64,000 bases of DNA, from positions 156,385,105-156,449,104 of the forward strand of contig NC_134572.1 of assembly GCF_050947875.1 (NCBI RefSeq), read 5' to 3'. Shown piece after piece: positions 1 through 12,337 of the stretch. The first letter of the stretch is position 1. Each line of letters starts with the position of its first letter. Position numbers and translations under genes: made by a program. The stretch is from Dermacentor variabilis (lineage: Eukaryota > Arthropoda > Arachnida > Ixodida > Ixodidae). Below the pieces are notes generated by a model. The model did not search any database. It was given only the letters and a program-made list of their open reading frames with translations, and was not told where the DNA came from.

Positions 1-2815
1 ACTCTTCAACAAAACGCTGCTGGAAAAGGTTTTCTGCCAGGATGGAAACAAGCAATCCAGGCTCGATAAGAGACTTCAAAAACTTGCCAGCAACGAAATT
101 GTCAACGGAAATGCCCGCTCTAGCCGGACAGACCACGGCAAGAATGCTTAAACTTTCAGCATCGTAGGGTGAGTCCTGGCAGTCGACCTCATGGACTACA
201 ACGGTGGAATGACGGTGTCCCTTTTTAGAGAATAAGCTGAGGTGCCCAAGGCAACCGTAGTGAAAACAGCGCTGACATTGTGCTGCACAGGAGGATGACG
301 ACGCATAGTGCTGGTGGGAACCGCAGCCAAAACACTGCGGTGACATCTTGTTCGTGTCCCGAGAGCACTCAGGGGAAGCAGACCAATAAGGAGACGACAG
401 CGACCGCTTTGTACCCCCTGTATGCCGAACATCTCGGGAAGTTACCTACTGAACGTGCCCAATAGCAAGCTCTCCAACTTGCCGAGCAGCCCGCTCCAAT
501 TGCTTTGTCAGAAGCACGGCGCTTGAAAGAGAGAGCGATGAACCTTCCAGAAGCAACCGTTCACGAAGGTGTTGTGACCTGATGCCTTCTAAGAACTGGC
601 TGCGGAGGCAGTCATCAAGGGCGACGAAAGAACACGAAAAAGCAAGCTCTCGTGAATCAGCTATTTACTCTTGTTTGTATTCACCTGGTTGCTTTGTAGA
701 GTGGCGGAAGCGAAGATGTTCCGCGGCGACATTCCTTCCCCAGGCAAAATACTGAGTGAAGGCAGCGATGGCTTTGTCGTATCCTGATGGAGCAGTGGAT
801 GACATTCTGACCTCATCGAAAGCTGTCGCGGTGGAAACCAGCGGCGTCGGTTCGGAAACGTGGAATGGCATAGCGAAGAAAATAGGCTGACGTTCAATTT
901 CTAGGCTCTGTAACAGGTGGGTTTTGCGTCTTTCGGGCGGGAAATCATATGCTAAGGATGCCAGAAGAAAAGTCTCAAACATGCGAAACCATTGCGGACA
1001 CGGAACCGGTGGGCGGCCTTTCGCAGGCAGAAATGGTGGTGGTGGAGCAAGGCCAGGGAAACTCATGACGCGGCCAGCATGGCTACAGGGGAGAAAACGC
1101 CTGCAGAAAAAAATTAGGAGAATCTAGAACCATTGTGGCCAATGTGGTGTCGCGGCCTGCGGCTGCAGAAGAGAGCCAACCAGCCATAACCCAACGAATG
1201 ATCGCGCTTTATTTTAGAACACCCAATTATACACATGGGAACAACAGCGCCAGAGCCTTTCATAAACATTCCAGGCGGGATATCTAAAGCAAAACTTGAC
1301 ACAACACATGCACAATGGAGGGCTGAGATGCCTCATCTAAAGGTCATGTGCTTATGACAGAAAGTAGACTTGGTTTGCACCACAATATCTCATTGCAACG
1401 TGCTTTGCATCACGTAGCGTCTGTTCCAGAAACGAAATATCTGAAAATAAAACGCAATCTAAAGAACCACAAATCATAGTTCGTCCTGAGAGCGCTCCTG
1501 AATAATAGTGAACAAAGTATGATTACCATATACACAGCCCCGCTGTAACCATGAGAGGGCACTGAAATTATTTGCTTCACATATAAATATGGTGGATAAA
1601 CAAAGAAATGGTTAGTTGTTAGAGGATGAAAAAGTCAATATAAAATAGTTGTGTTACACTTTTGACTATTCTAGTCCAAGAGCAGGTTCGTACGCTTCAG
1701 TAAATCTGGCGGCTCATCTCTTTCAGAAGGCAATAAGTCGTTTATGAGCAACGTCACCTTTAGGGCAGTTCTGTCAGGTAAGCGTTACGTTCTTCTTAGC
1801 ATGCGCATCACATTGAAGCACATCACTTTTTTATTTTTTACGGAAAGGAATTTACCTACCACCGGTCGATATGGACCACCTGCGGCACGCCGGATTTTGT
1901 GCTCATGCAGTCTCTAAGTCATACGTTGCCGCACTCACTCGCCTTACACCCTCTCCCCTTTTGAAGACTCCCACCAATATATACTGTGGCGAGGAAAGCA
2001 TATGTCGCCTTCCTCTTGAATTTCCATCTCCCGCCTTCCCCTTGTTTTCCCTAGATTCTACTAGTGTAATTTACTAGATATAGGCAGTCGCTGATGAGTT
2101 GAAACGATCTTATGCACGCCGTTATTTATTATATGCGGTCAAATATTTACTTTTGCGATCATATCTATCTTCAGTATCGTTATAGAAACTCCAAACGAGA
2201 ATCTCCTCTCCGAAGTGACGTAACGCATCCTTTAATTGTAAGCCTCTACTTTTATCCGCCAACAACGAAATATAAAGCATCTCTCTTAGCGCTGCGGCAT
2301 TCCCGTCACTGTTTCACAGCACATGGCGTATATTTTTGCGCTGATTGCGACATTCGTTAACTCCTTTTCATAGATAATTGGGCAGTATAAACCACTGTCA
2401 TCGGTGTATTGGATAGTTTCGATTTCACTTATTTGAGCTGATTGGTTGCATGGCAGGTGGGCAGCTTCTTTTAAAAAGAAGCCAAACCCGCTTCGTTTTT
2501 ATCAGTTTGTGCAACCATATTTCACAGAGCTGTCATTCTTCAAGTGCGTGAGATGTAATGGTTTTCCGCAAATGTAGTCCGTAAAATAACGTGCATTTAT
2601 ATGAACAGTTTGTCATAGAATTGCAATGAGATGTAAAAATGTATATATGCCAAAGAAAGCGATTATTGAAGATAAGTCTAAAATTTATTTATTTAGCTTT
2701 TGGTATGGGGGGGCGTGAGTAGCACGACAGTGATAATGTTTAGAATGAGTTGAATATGGTAATTGCATGCTCAATAATAAACTATATTTTGTAGGCTAAT
2801 GTTCAACTAACAGTA
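1..2815. other. Unassigned non-coding stretch
   Basis: No gene, RNA or repeat family is recognised. A frame open to the left edge runs from base 2 to a stop at 149-151, about 49 codons with an ordinary mixed composition. It could be the end of an exon or a relic, but nothing in it is diagnostic. Reading frames near 661-1066 on the minus strand overlap each other and show no domain. From about 1400 the DNA is AT-rich and stop-dense in all frames. Confidence 0.5.
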
Positions 2816-2821
2816 TTTTAA

Positions 2822-2897
2822 AATGGTCATATCATAAGAAGCCAACAAACACTGACACCAGTGTCAGTGTTTGTTGGCTTCTGATGATATGACCAAT
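2822..2897. repeat. Foldback element, 37-bp arms
   Basis: Arms 2822-2858 and 2861-2897 are reverse complements at 35 of 37 positions with only CA between them. The core TGGTCATATCAT at 2824 pairs with ATGATATGACCA ending at 2895. TTAAAA lies on both sides (2818-2823 and 2897-2902), which would fit a short AT-rich target duplication. This looks like the two ends of an inverted-repeat transposon brought together after loss of the middle. A chance hairpin of this length is very unlikely. Confidence 0.8.
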
Positions 2898-3049
2898 TAA
2901 AATCGGGCCCCTCGGTTAACCCCCTTTCTTCTCGTTTAGTATTTGAAGATGGTTCTTCAAAATGCAGGTAAGCTATCAGAAGTGACAAGTAGTATGTGAA
3001 AAAGCGATGATTAAGACCGACGCCAACATACAGTGGGACCAAACAGAGG

Positions 3050-3880
3050 AAGGAAAACAGCCAGGAAAAGAGGAAGAAGACGAAATTTCGCGTGGAAGGA
3101 AGACCACGGCGGGAAAGCCACCTTTGCAGATGGGCAGACGGGTACGCGCATGGATGCGTACGAGTAAAGTGGCCGGCGTGCAGTGCTATTGCAGAAGACA
3201 GACATGGAGCACCAGGCTGAGTTTCACCCCAACATCGTGGTGAAGGCTCCGTGAGGCGCTCATCTTCCGTTCCAGAACCGCCGCTTCTCCCAAGCTACCC
3301 AGGAAATGGGGAAACGTCATCACTTGCGACGCTGGCCGTGGACGCGCTCTTGCTAGCCCCATCGAGTCCCGCGGCGTGTGTGAGGCAAAAGCTATTACAG
3401 TGCGGGGCAGGACCACGACACGGCATGACTGCCAATGCGCCGCGGTGCAATAAGCACCAAGTGACATCGTTTCCGACAGGTCAAGTGAGACGCTGCCACC
3501 GCAGAACGACGAAGCATGACCACAGACCATACCCCTGGCAACGTTCCCTTACAGACGCATCGGTAGTGAAATCGTCATGAAGTGCGCGTCAAGGGTCTAA
3601 GCATCCAGATATAACTTATCATTGATGTCAGATGCATTCATAAGTTATGAGCATCTGCCTGACTTATAGAGATACGACTAGATGCATGGCTAAGGAGTGT
3701 TTTACAGGCTAACTTGATGCATTTTGAAGCTCTTTTATTGTACTGTGTTCTTTAACAAATCTTGTGTTTGTGCCGAAAATTGTGCTCGGATATTCATTCT
3801 GTTGGCACAAGCAAACGTACCAGGCGTGTATCAACGTTGACGAGCCTGCCAGGATCTCTTTATATTCGACTCGTGCCTCA
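3050..3880 (+). repeat. Diverged duplication, copy 1
   Basis: This segment lines up colinearly, on the same strand, with about 6480-7390. Matching anchors, in order, are an AGACGGG block followed by GTGCAG (3137-3185 against 6629-6680), a GAGC/AACGCCAGG block ending in TGGTGAAG (3206-3246 against 6700-6740), the gaggCGTTCATCcTCgGTTC-like block (3254-3280 against 6771-6790), and a CTAGATGCATGGCTAA block (3680-3695) matching CTGGATGCATGACTAA (7167-7182). Identity by eye is moderate with many indels. No long reading frame is shared, so an old repeat or local duplication is likelier than a gene pair. Confidence 0.55.
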
Positions 3881-6479
3881 TTATGTCTTCGGCAAAAAAA
3901 TGTATCTCTAACGCGTGATGGCTACCGTGACCGTAGCAGGCACGCCAACAGAGTATATATTGAAATTATACCATGCGGAACATACGCGTATTTGGAAAAA
4001 ACTACGTGTGGCTGCGTGAGATATAGGGAAGGAAGATAAAGCTAAAGCAGCTGGCGAAACGGAGAAATTCATTTATGAGCGTGCTTATAGAAATTATGTT
4101 ATGGAAAAAGAGCTGATTAAATTTAAACAGCATTGATGTCTAAATACAAGTACAGCGGACGCGGAAGTTAGAAGATTAGCTGATGCACATCAGGGGGTTG
4201 CGGAGGCGTGTCTTGAGTCGTTATTCGCCTAGTTCGACGAAAGGCCGGATGACCTAGACGCATAACTTCAGTGATTTTAGCATATGATGATTGCGCTAGG
4301 GTGGCAGAAGAGGGATTGGGCGATGAAAACTAGCATGCTCCTTATGAAATTAGCATTGGCCGTGTCCAGCCGCATGCCAAATACATATTTCGTTGATTAA
4401 CACAAGGAGAAGCTGGCCCTTTTAACGCGCTTTAGGCTACCCACCGAAAGTTTCAAGGAGGAATTCCAAAGTTCTAAGCCAAAAGAGAACAAGACGTGTC
4501 AGCAATCTGCTGCTCCAATCTCCTGCTATTTGGGATTCAGCTTAATCTGAGATTAATAGGGGACTACATTCGTGAACGTGATAGAATGAATGATTCGGCA
4601 CACTTCGTAGTGTAATGTTATGATGGAGTTCCATTTTTTCTTAAGAAGCACAACATGAAGCCGCTAGTTCAGTTATGAGAGTATGTAGCACACTATTTTG
4701 AACCTCCACGTCAGAAGAACTTGGCAGGGGTCAAAGAAAGAGAATAATGTACGAGATGTGAGAGAAGACAGGATTGAGTATCAAATAAATATAAACAGTT
4801 GTTCGTGTGGAGCTATGCATCATCATGTTATTAGTTGTCCCCAAGGTCATGCTTGTGGGTGTTGCTTAAATGCGATTTGTGAAGACGCAATGAGCAAACC
4901 ACAGCTACCTACCTTTCGAAGGCGGAGAGCAGGAAAGCTTTCATAGTCGAAGCCAAAAGGTTTTCTTTATTTTTCGAAACGAAAAAAACTGAAGCGAAGG
5001 CCTCTCGTGGAAAAATAGGTGCAGTCGTGACGTCCAGAGCTTTCTAATAAAAGAGCCATTGATGCCAGTCGTTGTGGGAATTGTACATGGACAAGTAATT
5101 TTGGTACTACAGATAAAAAAATGTTCTGATTCGGCAATCTCTGATACCTGTAGGAGAACTCGCCGGTACAGAAGCAGCGATTCGGATGGTAATGGATGAT
5201 AAAGCGAATGCCAGTAACACCTCCCCCAAGAGTATCATTGCTGACGTCCCGTCATTGCGGATGGACTGAAGCCCAGTTTCCCAAATAAGTGTTTTATGAT
5301 GTGATTCTTGGGAATGTAGCAGGTATCAGAACAGTGGATGAACGAGATGGTCTCTTGAATTTACGCACGACAAACACAAAAAAGCCCGGCGAAGCGTAAG
5401 CTCGCCGCAGACGCCGAGAAAGTGAAACAATAAGCACTACTCTTCGAAAAATTATCAATTATATTATGCGACAAAAAATAATAAACAAAAAAATAGATTT
5501 CCAGCTTTAGAAACACTTTCCGACATCGCCCTGTGTGTACTGGCGGATTAACCTGAAAAAACATGATGAAGTGGACAGTACGTTGGTGTGCCGTTTGAGA
5601 AAGCAAGGGCAATGGATGCTGCGCATGAAGGGGTTGTCCCTGTATTAGTTTCAGAAGGATGGCAAATAAATACTTGGGGATGTCAAAGCCACCCATGAAA
5701 CAGACACGCGACAACTACTAGCGCCAATGAGTTCTTAAAGATCAGTCCAAGGACATGCACTTGGCACGGATCTAATGAAACACCCCAGAGTAAAGAAGGC
5801 TACGGGAAGAGTGGTACAATAATTTTATGGACAGCTATGGAGACTGATATCAAGCAGTTTGCGCGGTCTCCCGACAGATGTCAGAAGGCAACGAAAGCAA
5901 CGCTGGAGGTAAAGTAGGGTTGGGAAGTTGGACGAAGAAATAGGGTATGTCAGAGTGAAGAGATAAATTTTTGAATAGAAAGAACACCAATGTCCTTTGA
6001 AGTGCATGCCGGCGTGGGCGTAAAAGCCCAAATCGTTTCGAGAAGAGTGAAATGATTATCTATATCGATACGGAAACCACAGAACCCAGCGGTCATGAAG
6101 AGTAAAGCATCCACAGCCATCGGTCTGATTGTGCACGACATGAGAAAGAGTTTTGTTTTATGTAGTGTTTTAACGGAAGAGCTAAGAAGTTTGTACTTAT
6201 ACGATATCATAATCGTGAGAGTACAGTGCCGTTTCCGAAGTGGCTTTTCATAGAGAAATATTATAGTTGTGTTATTCCACATAAATGTGTACGGTTCTAG
6301 TTGAAACGTCTGGTATTGTAGATGACCGAGACGTGTTGTGGGGACTTATTCTTCACTTAAGTAATTTATAGGTTGAGTCGTGAAGTGTAGCGTCAGTGCA
6401 CAAGAGGTGAACTGGAGGGAGTGTGAGTAAAATTTTGCGGATAAAAAGCACGAAAATGGGGGAAATTATCAGGCGTGAC
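3881..6479. other. Unassigned non-coding stretch
   Basis: AT-rich sequence with no convincing reading frame. The longest frames (5361-5714 and 5950-6282, both minus) are Phe/Leu/Ser-rich products of AT-rich antisense DNA and show no family motif. No SINE body, LTR or terminal inverted repeat was seen. Confidence 0.45.
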
Positions 6480-7390
6480 ACCTAATATGCAAAAAAGAAA
6501 GCAAGAAAGGAGTAAGAAGAACAACAACAGCCGGTAATAACAAAAGCTGGAGAAAATAGCAAACAGCACGAAGACGATGTAGTGCCTCGAAGGGAGGGCG
6601 CCATGGAGACACAATCTTGGCTACGAGATAGACGGGCGTGCAGATTGAGTAACGAGGTGGCTAGGGTGCAGCGTTTCTGGTTAATAATATGGCCGTGGAA
6701 CGCCAGGTTGGGTTGTGCCCTAATACTTTGGTGAAGCGGCGACTTCCTGTCCGAGCATCACACTCAGCGAGGCGTTCATCCTCGGTTCAAAGCTCACCGC
6801 TGGTCACGAGCAGCCCGAGAACATGAGACAGGACAGCGTTTGCGACACTGACCATCGGTGCCCTACTGCAGGCCCCAGCGACATCCGTCCCTGTCCGGGA
6901 GCCCAAATATGTTCCGGCTCTTGGCACTACCACCAACCGCCATGATTGCGTATGTGCTGCAGTTCGACAAGGGCGAAGTGATGTCTTCGACACGGCATCA
7001 AGTGCGTCGCTGCCACTACACATTGGTGATACACGACTGCGCAGCGTACCAGCAAAGACGTTCCTGTCAGGTGCATCAGCACTGTAAGCGTCTTTTCTGG
7101 AGCACTAGTCACGGATCGGAATGTTCATACGTTACTTTAGTAAATCACAGATATGGACAGACAGTACTGGATGCATGACTAAAGGGTGTCTTATAGATTA
7201 CATTGACGGATTTTTTAGTTCTTTTAATGGCGTTTTCTCATTTTTAGCAAATTATGGAAGTATGTGTTTGTGCGGGAAAATCCGTTTGTGTAATTATTGT
7301 ACTAACGCTAGGGTACCAGGGGTAGCCATACACGTCACAGCACGTTTTTGTACGCCATCAGCACTGTTATCACAGCACCAACTTTTTTAA
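6480..7390 (+). repeat. Diverged duplication, copy 2
   Basis: Second copy of the segment at about 3050-3880, same orientation and about 3.4 kb downstream. Besides the anchors given there, TGTGTTTGTGC followed by an A-rich run occurs in both (3763 and 7263), and GTACCAGG follows in both (3818 and 7313). Order and spacing are kept, so the similarity is genuine homology rather than composition. The family is unknown; it could be an uncharacterised interspersed repeat or a tandem segmental duplication. Confidence 0.55.
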
Positions 7391-7554
7391 GTAAGGAAGA
7401 CGCGAGCGCGTTGGCCACTACAATAGGTGGGAGCCAATGATGGGCTGAACTTTCGATAATAGCAAACCGAGTATGAACAAAGATACATTGTAGGTAAACG
7501 ACACAATTATAATGAAACCATCATCGACACATGTCAGAAGCGTTTATGTTTCAT

Positions 7555-7690
7555 GTTCCTTGTGTATCTTACACTATTAGCGGCGAGAATTAGGAGTGGC
7601 GCCCTCTCGCGAGTGACGTCACGTCCAGGACGCCACTCGCTCCGGCTCGCTCGGCTGCAGCGCGCGCTCGTTCTCTTCGTGTATGCTTTG
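7555..7690 (+). repeat. CpG-rich TGACGTCA repeat, copy 1
   Basis: A CpG-rich island in AT-rich surroundings carrying the palindrome GTGACGTCAC (7614-7623), then AGGAC, then a run of CTCG-type words, CTGCAG and CGTTCTCTTCGTG. The same words in the same order are found on the minus strand at 9720-9590. TGACGTCA is the CRE half-palindrome pair bound by CREB/ATF factors in animals, so promoter activity is possible. Because the sequence occurs twice here, it is better called an interspersed repeat than a host promoter. Confidence 0.5.
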
Positions 7691-9281
7691 GGTATGGGTG
7701 GCTCGAGCCGCACGTACTGAAGGATACGTCGGCTTCTTTCAGCTGCCATGCCTTAACCACAGTTTCTTCTTGAAAAGCGCGTGAGTCGAGAAGCCTTGCC
7801 GCTTGCATATGGTAAGCTAAGGAGCGTTAAAGGGTCTACTGGTTTTGCAATGCACGTATACGCCATGTCTATCCGTAAATTTTGCGTAAAAATAATCACT
7901 GCAAATTAAACACACGAAGTTGTGTATGATGCCTTGCTGAACACTTAACATTCCCTTAGTATTTAGCTATGACAAAGATTTCATTTGGCATGGAAGAAAA
8001 AATCTTGGTTATTGGCGTCAGCATGTTATCCGATGTTTGAAAGGCACTGCCCAGCGAAGCGGTCATCATGATTCTCATTACTCTGGTGTGTCCTTCTATT
8101 CAGATATGGCATTCATTAATGCGCAAAGAAATAGACGCGCATTTTTTATGAAAAAGTTTGCTGCTACTTTCATCCCCATCTGAAACAGGCCTCCGAAAAA
8201 TGAATTGCTCTAAGGCTGCTAACACGACGGCACGTTACGTAAAGGATTTACATAGTTAATTCACAAACACCATAGTAGCAATCACCTGAGAGAAAAGTTT
8301 CGTTGTGAAGATCAAGAGCCAATTAATTGAAACTTATGAAATGTTTCATAGTGGCCTTCAGTAACCTTTATCGACAATGTGACACACCCCTGATCACGTA
8401 ACGGTAGCAATCGACTGTCGGTATGGCGAGGCACGCTACGTTCGCGAAACCCATCGGTTCACTACAACTTCGAACTGAAGCCATAAAGCATTTTTTTACA
8501 GCGCCAACTGGAATGGCTAAAGTATTCTCGAGATACTACAGCGCACCTTAGATTGCCTAAAAATGAAAATTCAAGCACCTTCTGTCTCACCATGTCTCGA
8601 TCCAGCGTTCTTTATTTATACAAACGGATAACTATTCGCTTCGTCGGTACATAAAAGTGATCCTTGCCCAACTGCAGGCTAAATAAAGTTTGCTCCAATC
8701 CAATCGCAAACGTTCATGAAGAAAGCACCACAAGCCTTGCATATACTTTCGCTTGATTTTTGACCTTCCACCGGGAAATTCCGATATCTTCAATATGTCC
8801 CATACTACTAATGATTGACACTTCGACTTCTTTCTGGCTACAGCCATGCGGTCCAAAAGGCATACTTCACTAAAAAAATTGGGCCAAGCAGCCTGTGTCA
8901 GTCGCCAAACAGATTCATCATGTGTATTCCTCAAGCAACAAGCACCAGTAAATTTCTCATGTGATTTGAATGATTATCACGGAAAAGGAAATATATATTG
9001 CTACATTGCTATTTGTATTCTTTAAATAGCTGTAAGCCTTCATTAACACTACTTCAAATTTCCGCCGCTCAAAATAAACACGTGAAGAACCGCGTAATGT
9101 TGACAAGTAGTTAAAGAAGCAAGTGGTGCTTGTAGAACCTAAACTCCAGTATTAGTTAGGTCGCCGTGTTGCTGACGAGCGTTTCTGTGAGGAAATGCAA
9201 AAATTCGACATTATACCACGACCTACTCGTCGTGAGCAAACCTGTTTTAGCCGAATAAAATCAACGTAACTGATATAGAAG
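7691..9281. other. Unassigned stretch
   Basis: No recognisable repeat or RNA. A minus-strand frame at 8632-8934 (100 codons) has a balanced composition with several Trp, Cys and Lys residues, but no motif I can name. It lies downstream, in minus orientation, of the signal-anchor frame at 9282-9596, so it could be an exon of the same transcript; that is speculation. Confidence 0.4.
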
Positions 9282-9596
9282 TCATATATAGCCAGCGTTT
9301 GTGACATACTTGTTGCACCGTGGCAGGTATTGTATCATAACTGGATTGCTGTATGCTATGTTTTTGTGATTGTCCATCCGCGCATGAGAAACACGCAATG
9401 GGCTGGTTTGCACTCCTGCGGCTGGCACTGTAGCGTTGCCTTTGAGAGCTGCATTGTTGTCTAAGAAATTTGCTCTTTGAATAAATGCTCGCAAAGGAAG
9501 ACGTCGTAAAAATATATTTGAGACGACCACAATAAGTATACAAACAAAGAGAACGAGAGCGAACAAACGAAAACACCGCAGAAAGCGCCCGGACAA
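9282..9596 (-). CDS. Candidate coding exon with signal-anchor segment (unknown gene)
   Basis: Reading frame of 104 codons. Residues 1-9 are basic (SGRFLRCFR); about residues 11-30 are strongly hydrophobic (LFALVLFVCILIVVVSNIFL), followed by Arg-Arg. About residue 53 is an N-glycosylation sequon, NAT. That plan, a short basic tail, one membrane span and a lumenal stem, is typical of type II Golgi enzymes such as glycosyltransferases and sulfotransferases, but no catalytic domain is present, so the family cannot be named. The codon where ATG would be expected is TTG (9594-9596) and there is no upstream ATG in frame. A good splice donor, CAA|GTATGT, lies before the stop on the minus strand, near 9312. 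It could therefore be a first exon with a changed start, an internal exon after a CTGCAG acceptor, or chance. The adjoining sequence at 9590-9720 is repetitive, which lowers confidence. Confidence 0.25.
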   Translation of the reverse strand: MSGRFLRCFRLFALVLFVCILIVVVSNIFLRRLPLRAFIQRANFLDNNAALKGNATVPAAGVQTSPLRVSHARMDNHKNIAYSNPVMIQYLPRCNKYVTNAGYI

Positions 9597-9720
9597 CGCC
9601 CGAACTGCAGCAGACGACAGGAGCGAGTCCTTGCCGTGACGTCACGCGAGCGGCGCTCGCAGCGCCCCTGTAGTCCGTTCTCGGGGCTAATGGTGCTGCG
9701 TATCTATTTTTAGCTCCGAT
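9590..9720 (-). repeat. CpG-rich TGACGTCA repeat, copy 2
   Basis: Minus-strand counterpart of 7555-7690. In order on the minus strand it has CACCATTAGC, CGAGAA, GGGGCGCTG, GCGTGACGTCACG, AGGACTCG and CTGCAG, against CACTATTAGC, CGAGAA, GTGGCGCC, GAGTGACGTCACG, AGGACGCC and CTGCAG in the other copy. The two copies are about 2 kb apart in opposite orientation. Family unknown. Confidence 0.5.
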
Positions 9721-12026
9721 TTCGTTTGGTTCCGTGTCTTGCGTTGCGATTTAGTCATTCCATTAGCTCACCCTCAGATCAGGCGCCCACTAGCGGAGAT
9801 AACTTTCTTTCGAACACACAGAGAATGTTCCACTGACCATCAGCAACTATGAACAGAAAATACTTAAAACACTTCTCACTTTATTAAAAAAAATTCATTG
9901 AAAATTCAAGAGAACGTAGAGAGTAGATATTTTCAAGAATTATGAGTTTTTTGGAAAATGTCAATAGCACACGGCCAGGTTCTTTCATTTATGGGTCCAT
10001 GGCTGGTGCGGAAGGCAATAATACATCCTCGCCCATGGACAGGTGACTACAGTGCGTCCAAATTCATGTCCTTACATTTCGCGCTAAGTTTTGACTTGCA
10101 CCATCAGGCAACCATTTGAATTTACGCATCACAATTATGACACATTATTTTGCCCGCATTGGGTAACAGGCTGAGTATTAGAAAAAGGTATTTATAATTA
10201 ACATCACCGACAGTCTTGAATTAGAAGCAAAATAACGCACCGTCAATTAGCTCTCCCTTCACTTCCAGGTAGCACCCAGGCACAAGCTGGGGTGTATCAC
10301 GAGGATCATTGCCTAGTTCCTGCCGTATAAAGAATATAAAATAGTTCAATTTCAGGGTCGTAACAAAAAAATAGCGGTACTATTAGCAGATAAAGCACGC
10401 CCATGTGCTGGCAACTGCGATAAAAGTTTTTGCAAGGATACCTGAAACATAGCACAAGACGAGAACTAGCAAGCTGTACAGTTCTTCTTTGCCGAAAAAT
10501 TAAATACTGTTTCTGAAATTGTTTTGTAACGCGAAGACGTGTTTTCATTGTAAGAAACTTCACATTCTAATTTCTTCGTAGATGCCCTCCGGGCCCACCA
10601 GATGTTTTTTCCTAAGCCGATACGCGAACGTTTATTTTGGAAAAATATGACGCAGAGTAAACGCACATGCCGTAATCTCTTTTAAGAAAATTTTCCGCGA
10701 AGAGGGTAATTAAATGCAAGAAAACAAGCTGTTTTTATTGCCGCCCTATAAACCGTGTAAATTCATGCAATGGGAATGTTTGTGCCCAAAAAGGCCCCAG
10801 CTTTCTGTCATAGAAGATTTACGTTTGCCGACTACATGGTTCCCAAGTTATGGCGAGATGCTGACAGCGGGTAATTCGAATGCACTCTCTAACATGGAAT
10901 CGTAGCAGGACGACGAAAGCGATGCTTGATACTTTCTCGTGAGAAGAATGGCGAGTATATGTGAACGACGAGAAGTGTGCCACGAGAAAAAGAGGTAATG
11001 AGGAAGAAATGTGGGAAGGTTGAATCCCAGCGTCTCTAACCAAGTGGTGCGTGGGCACGTGTGTTTGGGCGAGCGTGCCCTCCTGCAGAAGTGCGGTGCA
11101 ATGTGATACAAGTGGATGCTGTATGAAAGAGTTGCTTGGCGCTGTCACGAGAGATGTGTTAGTGTGGTTCTGGCCTGACTAGCAAAGTGCAGATAGTCGC
11201 ATATGGGGATGCTTTGCCGATCACCAAAACGTTGAACAGACGACAATACATGCAAGAATGTTTTGTCAGAATGCTCAGCCAGTTCATCATTGGACCGACA
11301 GCGCAGGTATTCTGCATGGTTCGTGGGCTGAGGAGGTGCCAAATGGTGGGAATTAGGAGTTAGAACACCAAAAAAGTACCTTGGTGTATTAATGGAGCAC
11401 TACAGTAGAAGAAAATTACAACTATTCAAACTCTGAGAAGATGGAATGGCAGGCAAAACACTGCTTTTCGTTTCAGAACTTTGACTGTCGTCACCTTTCC
11501 CTGGTTGAAAGACTCGCCGTGCGCCGCGGTGAAGAAGCGCGAAGACATTCTGGCGGCCGCGGAGTTGTACGCCATGACGCGAATGACGAACGTCGAGCAA
11601 CACGAGAGTGGTTGCCGGAAATGTCTCGGAACGTACGGGACATTAGCTGTAGCACACGGTCCCGATTAATCTCGTCTCGTACATTTCCGATCCTCGTCAG
11701 ATCGTTCTCCAACCACAGAATGTCGGACACTATGCCACTAAATCCCAAATGTTTATCCGGAAAGTCTGGTCGGAACTGGGCATCCGCACCTTTGAATTCG
11801 TTCACTCGGACCATGCGGTACCTCTGCCATCGTATTGCATTGCGAGTCTGGCAACGTTGCACGTTGGCAGGTACCCGTGCTCACGATTATTGTTTTATTT
11901 CAGCATCGCGGGAACGTTCTTCATATATTTTATCAAAAAGTTGTTTTTACCCATGTGCCAGGACCTCTTTGGTTCCCACGTGTGAAGATAATACATCAAG
12001 GGCGCGTTACAGGTACCCGAGCCCAC
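9721..12026. other. Unassigned stretch
   Basis: No element or gene is recognised. Between 11441 and 12040 both strands carry overlapping open frames (199 codons plus, 123 codons minus at 11491-11862). This is what GC-richer, stop-poor DNA produces, and neither translation shows a motif. A decayed coding region is possible. Confidence 0.35.
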
Positions 12027-12329
12027 AGAGAGAGAGATAAAACATTATTATGTCCTTGATGGGGTGAAGGCGTGGCGGGGGTTGGGAGAATAACCCCGGT
12101 CCCGCTTCCTCAGACTGCGGTCAGTCCATGTTTTTTGGGGCGTCTCCGGCGATCCGGACGGCCCAGAGCAACTGCTCTGTGTCCAAGCTCAGCAGCAAAG
12201 TCTCCCTCTGCTCGGCCGTAGTTATGATGCGTGTAGTGTTACTGTGGTAGGAGTTGGTGGGTGAGGCTTCGGGTTATTGCCAGATAATGTGATCGAGGTG
12301 AGTGAGCGCCTTGCGCGCTTTGTAGAGTG
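12027..12329 (-). mobile_element. 3' end of LINE A (distal part)
   Basis: The minus strand reads a C-terminal peptide with an ALTHLDHIIW-like stretch ending at a stop, then a GC-rich 3' UTR, and finally AACATTATTATG-type sequence with a TATCTCTCTCT tail. It is cut off from the rest of LINE A by the RTE insertion; the 8-bp duplication GGGAGTAT marks the joint. Assignment to LINE A rests on that duplication and on the colinear orientation. Confidence 0.65.
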
Positions 12330-12337
12330 GGGAGTAT

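Noticed and set aside
9247..9645. 132-codon minus-strand frame overlapping the signal-anchor frame
   Set aside because: Different frame of the same DNA, starting at GTG inside a repeat, without domain-like composition.
11441..12040. 199-codon plus-strand frame
   Set aside because: A 123-codon frame overlaps it on the other strand, no motif is found in either, and it abuts the LINE A tail; reported only as unassigned sequence.
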